Source: Cohnella mopanensis
Lineage (GTDB): Bacteria > Bacillota > Bacilli > Paenibacillales > Paenibacillaceae
Direction of reading: 5' to 3'
DNA length: 64,000 nucleotides
Assembly (NCBI RefSeq): GCF_022352055.1
Contig: NZ_JAKRWM010000012.1
Coordinates: 83,560 to 147,559 of the forward strand
Positions 9,109-18,600 of this stretch are shown here, piece by piece; position 1 is the first letter of the stretch; each line of letters opens with the position of its first letter. The notes beneath the pieces are model-generated. The model worked only from the letters and a program-made list of their open reading frames with translations, had not been told where the DNA came from and ran no database searches. The position numbers were made by a program, and so were the translations under genes.

Positions 9109-10152
9109 ATGACGGGAGGAAGATTAGCCGAGAATCCGATCATTAAAGTTAGCGACGTCAAGCCTAGCAGACCGGACTTCAAGGTTGTCGGCGCATTTAA
9201 TGCAGGCGTAGCTGCTTATGGGGATGAAACGATTCTGCTTGTACGCGTTGCGGAAATGCCGGCGGAGGTGCCGGAGAAATTCGTTGCGGTTCCTTTGTTG
9301 AACGAGGGGGACGGCCAGCTAGAGATCCAGCATCTTTCGGTGACCGATTCCCGATATACGTTCGACGATTCTCGTGTCGTTAAGCAGCAAGGGCGTTATG
9401 CGTATTTGACCTCCATGTCGCATCTCCGTGTGGCTCGGAGCAAGGACGGCGTTCACTTCGTCGTGGATGAGAAGCCGTCGTTATTCCCTACGGATTCGCT
9501 TGAGGCTTGGGGAATCGAGGATCCTCGCATAACTGGGATCGGCGACAAGTATTACATTACCTACAGCGCGGTATCATCGAAGGGGGTTGCGGTTAGGCTT
9601 GCTACGACGGACGACTTCGTGATGTATGAGAAGCAGTCGATTCTGCTGCCGCCGGAGAACAAGGATGCGGCGATCTTTCCTGAGCTTATTCATGGCAAGT
9701 ATTATATGCTGCATCGGCCGGTTCCTAAGGCGATTGGTTCACCGGAGATGTGGATTGCTGAATCCCCGGACATGATCCACTGGGGCAACCATCGCTTTCT
9801 GATGGGTTTGCGGGAAGGAAGCTGGGACGGCGGACGCATGGGCGGCGGGGCTGTGCCTTTGTTGACGGAGGAAGGTTGGCTCGAGCTCTATCATGGAGCC
9901 GATTCGGATGACCGTTACTGCATGGGGGCCGTGCTGCTGGATAAGCAGGATCCTGGGAAGGTGCTCGCACGGTCTCGGGTTCCTCTTCTATCGCCGGATG
10001 CGGATTACGAGGCTTTCGGTTTTTTTGGCGGGGTCGTATTCTCCTGCGGAGCGCTATTGGCGGGGAGGACGGTTCGCATGTATTACGGAGCAGCGGACGA
10101 GGTTATGGCCCGGGCAGACTTCACGTTGGAGGAGATTTATCGTACATTCTAA
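9109..10152 (+). CDS. GH130 family beta-mannoside phosphorylase-like protein
   Basis: 347 residues forming a five-bladed propeller-type sequence. Family marks are FNAGVAAYGDETILLVRV near the N terminus, the segment EDPRITGIGDKYYITYSAVS (about 141-160), which contains the conserved Asp of GH130, and HGADSDDRYCMGAVLLD. GH130 enzymes phosphorolyse or hydrolyse beta-1,2- or beta-1,4-mannosides in the cytoplasm. Start ATG at 9109 follows GAGGGGGT at about 7 bp. Convergent with the GH3 gene, with a repeat array and a shared terminator between. The exact linkage cannot be assigned. Confidence 0.88.
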   Translation: MTGGRLAENPIIKVSDVKPSRPDFKVVGAFNAGVAAYGDETILLVRVAEMPAEVPEKFVAVPLLNEGDGQLEIQHLSVTDSRYTFDDSRVVKQQGRYAYLTSMSHLRVARSKDGVHFVVDEKPSLFPTDSLEAWGIEDPRITGIGDKYYITYSAVSSKGVAVRLATTDDFVMYEKQSILLPPENKDAAIFPELIHGKYYMLHRPVPKAIGSPEMWIAESPDMIHWGNHRFLMGLREGSWDGGRMGGGAVPLLTEEGWLELYHGADSDDRYCMGAVLLDKQDPGKVLARSRVPLLSPDADYEAFGFFGGVVFSCGALLAGRTVRMYYGAADEVMARADFTLEEIYRTF

Positions 10153-10176
10153 ATTATTGAACATGGGAAGGTCGCG

Positions 10177-10402
10177 TAGAGCCGTGAGGCGTGCTTAAAG
10201 CGGGGTAAGAGCTGGGTTTTCCCGAAATAGAGCCGTGAGGCGTGCTTAAATTGGGGTTAGTGCTGGGTTTTCTCGGAATAGAGCCGCGAGGCGTGCTTAA
10301 AGTGGGGCTAGAGCTGGGTTTTCCCGAAATAGAGCCGTGAGGCGTGCTTAAAGTCGGGCAAGAGCTGGGTTTTCTCGGAATAGAGCCGCGAGGCGTGCTT
10401 AA
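10177..10402. repeat. 51-bp tandem repeat, four full units plus one core
   Basis: The 21-bp core beginning TAGAGCCG and ending GTGCTTA starts at 10177, 10228, 10279, 10330 and 10381, all intervals exactly 51 bp. Each unit also carries a GGGTTTTCCC or GGGTTTTCTC element, and units alternate between two variants (CCCGAAAT and CTCGGAAT). The array lies immediately after the GH130 stop. Nothing coding is visible in 10153-10493. Confidence 0.92.
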
Positions 10403-10428
10403 AGTTTATTCTGCATAAATGTGATTTG

Positions 10429-10463
10429 AAAAGCCTCCAACACCATAGATGTTGGAGGCTTTT
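10429..10463. terminator. Bidirectional terminator between GH130 and GH3
   Basis: AAAAGCCTCCAAC pairs perfectly with GTTGGAGGCTTTT around a 9-nt loop. A-run and T-run lie on either side, so it can serve both convergent genes. Confidence 0.92.
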
Positions 10464-10493
10464 ATATGTGCTACTAAAAGGGATAAAACGAAA

Positions 10494-12671
10494 TCAAGCT
10501 TCAACCGTCAATCGAACCGATTCGCCCGCGGAGGAATTCGCGCCAATCCAGATCGTGAAGTGTCCGGGTTCGACGGTGAGGTTCATGTCGGCGTCGAGAA
10601 TCGCAAGCGACGATTCCGAGATCGTGAACGATACGGTAGTCGTTTCTCCGGGTGCGAGCTTGATCTTGCGGAAGGCGGCCAATTTCTTGAGCGGCTGCGT
10701 GACGCTAGCCACCTCGTCCCGGATATAGCATTGAACGACTTCTTCACCCTCGCGAGTTCCCGTATTCGTAATTTCGATGGAGAGCTCGAACGCTTCATCT
10801 TTGCTAATTCGTTGTTTCTCGTACCGGATCGCCCCGTAACGGAAAGAAGTATAGCTGAGTCCGTAACCGAACGGATATAAAGGATCGGTAGAAGAGTCAA
10901 TATAATAAGAAGTATAGACGCCTCCGGGAGGACGCCCCGTATTTTTCCGATAGTAATAGATCGGAATCTGACCAACGTTTAACGGGAACGTAGCCGTTAG
11001 ACGTCCGCTTGGATTGTAATCGCCGAAGAGGACTTCGGCGATAGCGTGACCGCTCTGAACGCCGAGATGCCATGCCTGAACGATGGAGTCCGTGCAGTCC
11101 TGAAGCCATGGGATAGCTAACGGTCGGCCTGTAATCAACACGGCGACGACGGGCTTACCCAATGCGGCAACGGCTTCCGCCAGTTTTCTTTGGCCGCCGG
11201 GCAAATCCAGGCTCGTTCTGCAACGGGCCTCTCCGCTCATCAAGTAAGTTTCGCCGAGAGCGAGGACGACAACGTCCGCTTGATGAGCGGTTTCCAATGC
11301 TTCGTCTAATCCGGCATCGGAGTCGGATTCTACATCGCACCCTTGCGTATAATGAATCGCGGTGTTCGAACCGACCGACTGCCGTATGCCTTCGAGCAAC
11401 GAAACGACGTCGTCCGGCCTCCCGTCGAATGACCAACAGCCAAGCGGGTCTTGCAGGCTTTTGGCGAGAGGTCCGATTACGGCAATCGACGCGGTACTCC
11501 TGCTCAGAGGAAGAGTCTCTTTCTCGTTGCGAAGCAAGACGATCGATTCGCGAGCGGATTGCCTGGCCAAGGAAAGATGTTCCGGGGGCAGGGAGGATTC
11601 CGTGGCATACTCGCTTGCGATTGCCGTTACGAACGGCTGCTCGAACAAGCCGAGCTTCAGCTTGACGGCAATGATGCGGAGTACTGCTTCGTCCACGAGC
11701 CGCTCGTCTACTTTGCCCTCGCGAACAAGCTTAGGCAGATAACGGATATAAATGCCGGAGGACATATCCATGTCCAGCCCGGCGTTGATACTAAGCAGGC
11801 AGGCCTCTTCTTCATCCGCGGCCACGCCATGCGTAATGAGTTCTTGAACGGCGTTGTAGTCGCTAACGACGATGCCTTCGAAGCCCCATTCCTCGCGTAA
11901 AATCGTCGTTAATAAATAACGGTTGGCGCATGCCGGCGTTCCGTTAATCTCGTTAAAGGAGGCCATGATGCTGAGTGCGCCGGACTCGACCGCTTCCCGG
12001 AACGGAGGCAAGATGACTTCCCGAAGCATGCGGTCCGAGATATCTACCGTGTTGTAATCTCTTCCGGCTTCCGCCAAGCCATAGGCCGCGAAGTGCTTCG
12101 GACAGCTTGCCGTCGCAAGACCAGGGCCATCGTCCGTTTGCGCACCTTCCACCCACGCTTTCGCGTAGACCGAAGCCAGATAAGGGTCTTCGCCGATGCT
12201 TTCGGCGATTCTGCCCCATCGAGGATCGCGAGTGACGTCGATCATCGGGGCGAATACCCAAGCGACCCCGTCCGTTTGCGCTTCCCTAGAAGAAGCTGCG
12301 GCTGTCTTTCCGGCTAACTCGGGATTCCATGCGGATGATTGCGCAAGCGGGATAGGGAATATCGTACGGTATCCGTGAATAACATCGCGCCCGATCAATA
12401 GCGGAATTCCATTCGCTGTTTTATCCAAAATAAGCTTCTGCAGGGAGTTGGCTTGTTCGGCTCCCGGCAGGTTGAATACCGACCCCACTTTTCCTTGGGC
12501 GATCTGGTCAATAATGACGTCGCGTTGGGACAATCCGGTATCCGGATTAATCGGATTAAAGCCCCAATCGTATTGCGTCATTTGTCCTGCTTTTTCCTCG
12601 AGGGACATCCGAGAAAGGATTTCCGCGGCTTTGCTTCGTATTTCAGGCGTTGTCCACTTGTGTTGATTCAT
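10494..12671 (-). CDS. GH3 family beta-glucosidase
   Basis: About 725 residues from the ATG at 12671, which has AGAGGAG 11 bp upstream; a TTG at 12698 is in frame but lies inside the end of the GH30 gene. The N-terminal TIM-barrel domain carries LLIGRDVIHGYRTIFP and the nucleophile Asp in GIVVSDYNAVQEL. Next come the (alpha/beta)6 sandwich domain (SIVLLRNEKETLPL, VVVLALGE) and a C-terminal fibronectin-III-like domain with PFGYGLSYTSF. This is the BglX layout. No signal peptide, so it acts on imported oligosaccharides. Probably co-transcribed with the GH30 gene (18 bp gap). Confidence 0.93.
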   Translation of the reverse strand: MNQHKWTTPEIRSKAAEILSRMSLEEKAGQMTQYDWGFNPINPDTGLSQRDVIIDQIAQGKVGSVFNLPGAEQANSLQKLILDKTANGIPLLIGRDVIHGYRTIFPIPLAQSSAWNPELAGKTAAASSREAQTDGVAWVFAPMIDVTRDPRWGRIAESIGEDPYLASVYAKAWVEGAQTDDGPGLATASCPKHFAAYGLAEAGRDYNTVDISDRMLREVILPPFREAVESGALSIMASFNEINGTPACANRYLLTTILREEWGFEGIVVSDYNAVQELITHGVAADEEEACLLSINAGLDMDMSSGIYIRYLPKLVREGKVDERLVDEAVLRIIAVKLKLGLFEQPFVTAIASEYATESSLPPEHLSLARQSARESIVLLRNEKETLPLSRSTASIAVIGPLAKSLQDPLGCWSFDGRPDDVVSLLEGIRQSVGSNTAIHYTQGCDVESDSDAGLDEALETAHQADVVVLALGETYLMSGEARCRTSLDLPGGQRKLAEAVAALGKPVVAVLITGRPLAIPWLQDCTDSIVQAWHLGVQSGHAIAEVLFGDYNPSGRLTATFPLNVGQIPIYYYRKNTGRPPGGVYTSYYIDSSTDPLYPFGYGLSYTSFRYGAIRYEKQRISKDEAFELSIEITNTGTREGEEVVQCYIRDEVASVTQPLKKLAAFRKIKLAPGETTTVSFTISESSLAILDADMNLTVEPGHFTIWIGANSSAGESVRLTVEA

Positions 12672-12688
12672 AGGATGATCGGCTCCTC

Positions 12689-14041
12689 TTATGGGCAAGG
12701 GAATAATAAAGTTTGGATAGAGTGAGCGGGAATAACCGATTCCGAGATTTCATCGCGGTTCCGAACCGTATAAGGAAGTTCTTCGTCCGTACGGTTCAGC
12801 ACGACGAGGACGGCTGTTCCATCCGTGTTCTTGAACGCGATCGTTTCCAGCTTGTCCGTGTATTTAGAGCTAGCGATCCGCACGGCACCCGGACGGATAT
12901 ATTTGCTGAAATGGCCGATGTAGTAATAAGAGCTTTGGAAAGTGAGGCTGTCCGATTGCGTATCGGCGATAATCGGCGCATCGCAGTAATTGCCGACATG
13001 GTTCGGTCCGCCTTGTTCATCCAAGACGATGTTCCAATCCGTCCATGCGGACATCCAGTTGTTGAGGTTTCCGATGATGTCGTGCGCATAACGCTCGCCG
13101 CTCTTCCACGAGCCTAGCTGTACGCCGCCTTCGTGGCAGCCTTCCGTAAATACTAATCCTTTGTCCGGGAACCGATCGTGCACGGCGGATAGCGCTTCGA
13201 AATGATCGCCGGAATACCAATGGAAGCCGATACCCCAAATGTATTTCGATGCTTCAATATCGTTGAACGCCACTTTGGCGCGGTCATAGATGCGTTCCTT
13301 GTTGTGGTCCCAAACCATGAGGCGGACGCGGGCAAGGTCCGCGGCTTCAAGCGCAGGCCCCAAGTGATCGCGGACGAAATCGCGCTCTTCCTCGGCGGTA
13401 TAAATACAAGAATCCCAAATTTGCACCGCTTTGGCTTCGTTCTGAACCGTTAAGCCCCAGATCGGCAAGCCTTCCGCTTCGTAAGCCTCGATGAATTTGA
13501 CGTAGTAACGAGCCCAAGCATCGCGGTATTCCGGTTTAAGCTTCCCTCCGTTGTTCATTTCCCCGTTCGTCTTCATCCACTTTGGCGGGCTCCACGGCGA
13601 AGCGTACAAGAGGAAATCGTCTCCGGCAGCCGATGCTGCTTGTTTGATATACGGGATGAGCGTTTGTTTGTCCCGGCTAATATCGAAGTTGGCTAGCGAA
13701 GGATCCTCATCTTCGACGTACGAGTAATTTCCCACGGAAAAGTCGCAGCTATTAATATGCGTTCGGACAAGCGTATAACCTATGCCTTCCTCCGCGTCGA
13801 AATAAGCTTTAATGATGTTGTCCCGGTTAGTTTCTCCGAGTTTGGCGGCAGTGACTGCCGAGGCTTCCGTAATGGCGCCTCCGAAACCGATGATCTCTTG
13901 GTAGGTTAGGTCGTCGTAGACGTTAATCAGCTGGTTCTCGACGCCATGCTCGTCGGCATGGAACGATAACGAGGTTTTCTCCGTCAATCTGTCCTGCGAC
14001 TTCTGTTCGGTCTGAATTAATCTAATCTTCCGTTGGCTCAT
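12689..14041 (-). CDS. GH30 family glycoside hydrolase
   Basis: 450 residues. GFGGAITEASA near the N terminus is the GH30 signature. The acid/base Glu is in LTVQNEAKAVQIWDS and the nucleophile Glu in LVFTEGCHEGG. A short beta-rich C-terminal domain follows, as in GH30 beta-glucosidase/beta-1,6-glucanase members. No signal peptide. It is the first gene of a two-gene unit with GH3 and is divergent from an AraC regulator. The likely role is trimming a beta-linked gluco- or xylo-oligosaccharide; the exact specificity is open. Confidence 0.92.
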   Translation of the reverse strand: MSQRKIRLIQTEQKSQDRLTEKTSLSFHADEHGVENQLINVYDDLTYQEIIGFGGAITEASAVTAAKLGETNRDNIIKAYFDAEEGIGYTLVRTHINSCDFSVGNYSYVEDEDPSLANFDISRDKQTLIPYIKQAASAAGDDFLLYASPWSPPKWMKTNGEMNNGGKLKPEYRDAWARYYVKFIEAYEAEGLPIWGLTVQNEAKAVQIWDSCIYTAEEERDFVRDHLGPALEAADLARVRLMVWDHNKERIYDRAKVAFNDIEASKYIWGIGFHWYSGDHFEALSAVHDRFPDKGLVFTEGCHEGGVQLGSWKSGERYAHDIIGNLNNWMSAWTDWNIVLDEQGGPNHVGNYCDAPIIADTQSDSLTFQSSYYYIGHFSKYIRPGAVRIASSKYTDKLETIAFKNTDGTAVLVVLNRTDEELPYTVRNRDEISESVIPAHSIQTLLFPCP

Positions 14042-14055
14042 GATAGTTAACCTCC

Positions 14056-14150
14056 ATAATCATTTATATGATTATTATAGGAGGAAGAGGCGCAGGATAT
14101 GTAGAAACAATATGATTGTAAACCTATACGATCTGGTCATTATGATTATA
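14056..14150. promoter_or_regulatory. Divergent control region with three TATGATT sites
   Basis: Between the GH30 and AraC genes lie a perfect inverted repeat ATAATCAT-TTAT-ATGATTAT (14056-14075), a second ACAAT-ATG-ATTGT (14107-14119), and a third TATGATTATA (14141-14150). The shared ATGATT begins at 14068, 14112 and 14142. They are candidate operators for the adjacent AraC regulator; no footprint is implied. Confidence 0.55.
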
Positions 14151-14171
14151 GTAACTGAGGTGGGAAATAGG

Positions 14172-14984
14172 ATGGCCCATGATATAAACGTACAATTGTG
14201 CGGGTATTCGAAACATAAAGACCCGTTTTGGCAAGACTATAGCACCGGTCTCGATACCTATATTATCCGATTGCAGATGGAAGGAATTAGCGAAGCGCTG
14301 ATGGAGGGGAAATATACGGAAATTTTGCCTGGAGATCTGCTTTTGTTTAAGCCAGGGGATATTTACGAGCTTAGAATCGGGATGCCGGGGAAGCCCATGA
14401 AACCTAATGGGGATTATTTCGTGATGTGCACCGGACAGGGGATGGATGAATGGTGGGAGGAAAAAGTCAGGCCCACTCGTAAAAAAATCGTGGAGGATGA
14501 GAGAATCAAAGGAATTTGGCATCAATTGATTTCGGAGAAACGGCGTTTGGACGGCGGACATTCGGAGTTGATTGCGTTGCTCGTCCGTTCTCTGCTCTTG
14601 CTTCTCGACCGTGCGCTTGAGGAGGCTCCTCCAGCCCAATCGGTATCCGTGTTCCATGCTCTGAAAATGAGAAATTACATCGAGGAGAACGCCGCCAAAA
14701 CTTTGAGGCTTCAGGATATCGCAGGCCATGCGGGCCTAAGCGTATCCAGAGCGGTGCATCTGTTCAAGGAACATTTCGGAATGTCCGCCATGCAATACGT
14801 TCAGCAGCTCAGACTGTCACACGCGTTGGAATTGCTCGATCATAGCCTGATGTCTCTAGAGCAGATTGCTCTGGAAACGGGGCTAAGCAGCTACACCTAT
14901 TTTCATCGCGTGTTCCGCGAGACATATGGGATTTCCCCAGGGCAATATAGGAAGAAGCAACAACTGAACGATCGGAAGAGGTAG
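14172..14984 (+). CDS. AraC family transcriptional regulator with cupin-like N terminus
   Basis: About 270 residues from the ATG at 14172 (GAGGTGGG about 7 bp upstream). Upstream in-frame starts to 14040 run through the operator-like repeats and are unlikely. The N-terminal ~170 residues look like an AraC arabinose-binding-type cupin (ILPGDLLLFKPGDIYEL). The C-terminal two helix-turn-helices include LRLQDIAGHAGLSVSRAVHLF and LEQIALETGLSSYTYFHRVF. Divergent orientation and repeated sites in the 130-bp gap suggest it controls GH30-GH3 and itself. The inducer is probably a sugar. Confidence 0.9.
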   Translation: MAHDINVQLCGYSKHKDPFWQDYSTGLDTYIIRLQMEGISEALMEGKYTEILPGDLLLFKPGDIYELRIGMPGKPMKPNGDYFVMCTGQGMDEWWEEKVRPTRKKIVEDERIKGIWHQLISEKRRLDGGHSELIALLVRSLLLLLDRALEEAPPAQSVSVFHALKMRNYIEENAAKTLRLQDIAGHAGLSVSRAVHLFKEHFGMSAMQYVQQLRLSHALELLDHSLMSLEQIALETGLSSYTYFHRVFRETYGISPGQYRKKQQLNDRKR

Positions 14985-15055
14985 AGATACGGAGCTTATC
15001 ACGTTTGACAGAAGGGCGTAAGATGAACATAATAAAGGTAACAGCAATCGGGAGA

Positions 15056-15107
15056 AGCGCCTCACAAAGCCAAACACAATAAGTGTTGCTTTGTTGGGGT
15101 GCTTTTT
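15056..15107 (+). terminator. Terminator of the AraC gene
   Basis: ACAAAGC (15064-15070) pairs with GCTTTGT (15088-15094), extended by AACAC/GTGTT inside and GC-rich pairs outside, followed by a T-run. It lies about 75 bp after the stop codon. Confidence 0.65.
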
Positions 15108-15156
15108 GCATATTGGCGACAAGCTTGAATCCTGATTCTCTATTCTGTTACGGGGA

Positions 15157-15288
15157 TAACTGTAAAAATACAGTTAATCACAGCGTTATCGCGTCTAGGA
15201 TGGAAATAACGGGAAATGTACAGTTAATGAATCTGAATCAGTTTGTTTAGGAGGGGACTTCATTAATATAAAGGGACAAATACAGTTA
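15157..15288. repeat. Three 20-bp TA-bounded hairpin cores
   Basis: Cores at 15157, 15207 and 15269 (intervals 50 and 62). The first is a perfect hairpin TAACTGTA-AAAA-TACAGTTA; the other two keep the right arm TACAGTTA and a degenerate left arm. A related copy is at 8027. The spacing pattern resembles the arrays at 22.7 and 28.2 kb. Confidence 0.75.
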
Positions 15289-15345
15289 ATGGATCAAAAA
15301 GCGACTAGTTGATCGAAAATAAATGTATTTTTCCATTTACTCACA

Positions 15346-15510
15346 ACCCATCTCAGCCACCCATCTCGGCCACCCATCTCAGCCACCCATCTCAGCCACC
15401 CATCCCAACCACCTATCCCAACCACCTATCCCAACCACCCATCTCAACCACCTATCCCAACCACCTATCCCAACCACCTATCCCAACCACCTATCCCAAC
15501 CACTCATCCC
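15346..15510. repeat. 13-bp tandem repeat, about 12-13 copies
   Basis: C-rich units of the form ACCCATCTCAGCC, drifting to ACCTATCCCAACC, are repeated head to tail without interruption. The plus strand is almost free of G. The array ends about 125 bp before the glutamate synthase start. The period is not a multiple of 3, so any reading frame yields a 13-residue peptide repeat with no stop, which explains spurious open frames. No gene is seen from 14985 to 15634. Confidence 0.93.
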
Positions 15511-15634
15511 ACCACTACCCAACCAAGTTATGTCCTGATTTTGCCCACTTGCATGAGGAAATTTGAATAATCCATACATAGTCAGACAACTCGCATATAT
15601 ACATAAAAATTATGGTATAGAAAGGTTGCGAACT

Positions 15635-18600
15635 ATGAAGCGTAATGGGCTGCCGGTCAAGCAAGGACTGTATGATCCGCAATTCGAGCACGATGCGTGC
15701 GGAATGGGATTCGTGGCTAACATCAAGGGGCGCAAATCGCACGATATCGTTCGCCAAGCATTGACGGTACTGGGGAACTTAGACCATCGCGGAGGTCAGG
15801 GAAGCGAGGCGAATACCGGAGACGGAGCGGGCATATTGCTGCAAATCCCGGACGGGTTTTTTAGGAGCGAATTAAGGAAAGAAGGCATAGAACTCCCGGC
15901 AAACGGAGAATACGGGGTAGGCATGCTGTTCTTGCCGCAGGACGCGGAGTTGCGCGCATCATTCGAGAAGCGGCTCGAGAGCATCATTCACGAAGAAAAT
16001 CAGGCTCTGATCGGTTGGAGGACGGTTCCGACGAACGACTGGAAGCTCGGCGATACGGCCAAATCCGTGCAGCCGTTCGTCCGTCAAGTGTTTATTGGCC
16101 AACAGGGGGATATCTCCGACGAGCTTGGCTTCGAACGCAAGTTATACATTATCCGCAAACGTGCGGAGCAGGAGATCCGCTATTCCGGTTTGGAAGGCGG
16201 ACGTACGTTCTATTTCTCTAGTCTTTCTAGTAAAACGATCGTCTACAAAGGAATGCTCATTCCGGAGCAGGTTGACTCGTATTATGTAGAACTTCAGGAT
16301 CGGGCCGTCGAAACGGCGCTTGCCCTCGTTCACTCCCGGTTCAGCACGAATACTTTTCCAAGCTGGGAGCGAGCCCACCCGTACCGGTATGTCATCCACA
16401 ATGGGGAAATCAACACGCTGCGCGGTAACGTGAACTGGATGCATGCCCGCCAAGCGATGGCTGAGACCGAACTGTACGGAAACGACATGCACAAGGTCAA
16501 GCCCGTCATTGACAACGACGGCAGCGATACGGCCATGTTCGATAATTCGCTGGAGTTTCTGTACTTGTCAGGTCGATCACTCCCTCACGCGGCGATGATG
16601 ATGGTCCCCGAGCCATGGGCCAATCATGAAAGCATGACGGAGCAGATGAAAGCGTTCTACGAATATCATAGTACGTTGATGGAGCCTTGGGACGGACCGG
16701 CGGCCATGGCGTTCACGGACGGAACGCAGATCGGAGCCTTCTTGGATCGTAACGGACTGCGACCTGCGAGATACTACGTCACGACGGATGACCGGATTAT
16801 TCTGTCATCGGAAGTAGGCGTATTGGAGGTCCCTCCGGAAAATGTTCTCTACAAAGAAAGATTGCGTCCCGGACGAATTCTGCTCGTGGACACGAAAGAA
16901 GGACGGATTATATCCGACGAGGAAGTGAAGTCCTCAATCGCAAAGGAGCATCCTTACCAGGAATGGCTGCAAGAGCATCTGATCGGCTTGGAGGAGCTGC
17001 CGGACGCGCCGGATGTGCCGCAGCCTGACCATTCGACGGTTTTTCAGCGGCAGAGGGCTTTCGGATATACGTTCGAAGAGCTGCGCAAAGTATTCGAGCC
17101 GATGGCCCAAAGCGGAGTCGAGCCGATCGGGTCGATGGGATACGATGCTCCGTTGGCGATTCTATCGAAACGGCCGCAGCGGTTATATAGTTATTTCAAA
17201 CAGCTATTCGCGCAGGTGACCAATCCGCCGATAGACGCCATTCGCGAAGAAATCATTACCGCCACGGGGACGACGATCGGTCCGGAGCGCAATCTGCTGA
17301 AGCCCGAGCCGGAAAGCTGTCGCCAGATCAAGGTGAAGTCGCCCATCCTATCCAATGAACAGTTCGCCAAGCTGCGCCATATCCGAAGGCCGGGCTTCAA
17401 GGCGATCACGCTGCCGATTTTCTTCCCGGTATCGGGAGGGTCGCAGGGCTTGGAAGCTGCATTGAAGGAGTTGTGCGAAGCAGCCGATCGGGTCATCTCG
17501 CATGGCCATAACATTTTGATTCTATCGGACCGGGGAATCGATCGCGAGAATGCGGCTATTCCGGCTCTCCTAGCGGTATCTTGCCTGCACCATCATTTGA
17601 TCCGACTGGGAACGCGCACGAAGGTAAGCCTTCTGCTAGAGTCCGGTGATCCGCGGGAGATTCATCATTACGCGTTGTTGCTCGGATATGGGGCAAGCGC
17701 GATAAACCCGTATCTGGCGTTAGAGTCGCTGGATGATATGATTCGCCAAGGCTTGCTTGTCGGGATTTCTCACGAGAAGGCGGTCCAGAATTATTTGAAG
17801 GCGGCCACCAAGGGTGTCGTTAAAGTGTTGTCCAAGATGGGGATATCGACGATCCAGAGCTACCGGGGCGCGCAAATCTTCGAAGCGCTGGGGCTGGAGC
17901 AGTCGCTGGTCGATAAGTATTTTACGTGGACTCCATCGAGAATCGCCGGGGTAGGGCTCGAGACTATCGCCGAAGAAGCGCTTATTCCGCATCGAAAGGC
18001 ATATGCGCAGCAAGAACGAGGCGAGTTGGTGCTTCCGGCCGGCGGAGAATACCAGTGGAGACGGGACGGAGAAGAGCATATTTATCAGGCGCAGACGATC
18101 CACGCGCTGCAACAGGCATGCCGCACGAATGACTACAATCTGTTCAAGAAATTCACGGAGGCGGTCAACGGCCAACAAGAGAAGCTCTTTACGCTGCGCG
18201 GGTTGCTAGAACTGAAGCCGGATCAGGCTGGCGGTATTCCGATCGAAGAAGTAGAGCCGGTAGACGAAATCGTCAAACGGTTCAAATCGGGAGCGATGTC
18301 TTACGGCTCGATCAGCAAGGAAGCGCATGAGAGCATGGCCATCGCGATGAATCGCATCGGAGGGAAGAGCAATACCGGGGAAGGCGGAGAAGACCCGGAT
18401 CGGTTTGTTATGGACGCGAACGGCGATTCCCGGCGCAGCGCGATCAAGCAAGTCGCCTCGGGGCGGTTCGGCGTGACGAGCAACTATTTGGTTAATGCAG
18501 ATGAGATTCAGATCAAGATGGCTCAGGGGGCGAAGCCGGGAGAAGGCGGGCAACTGCCGGGACGCAAGGTGTACCCTTGGATCGCCGAAGTGCGCGGTTC

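Noticed and set aside
12672..12698. TTG start of the GH3 gene
   Set aside because: It overlaps the end of the GH30 gene and is not conserved in form; the ATG at 12671 has AGAGGAG.
14040..14171. N-terminal extension of the AraC regulator
   Set aside because: The codons are the operator repeats themselves, and the ATG at 14172 has a good site.
15309..15566. Pro/His/Ser-rich frames over the 13-bp repeat
   Set aside because: Simple products of the repeat in two frames with no start signal.
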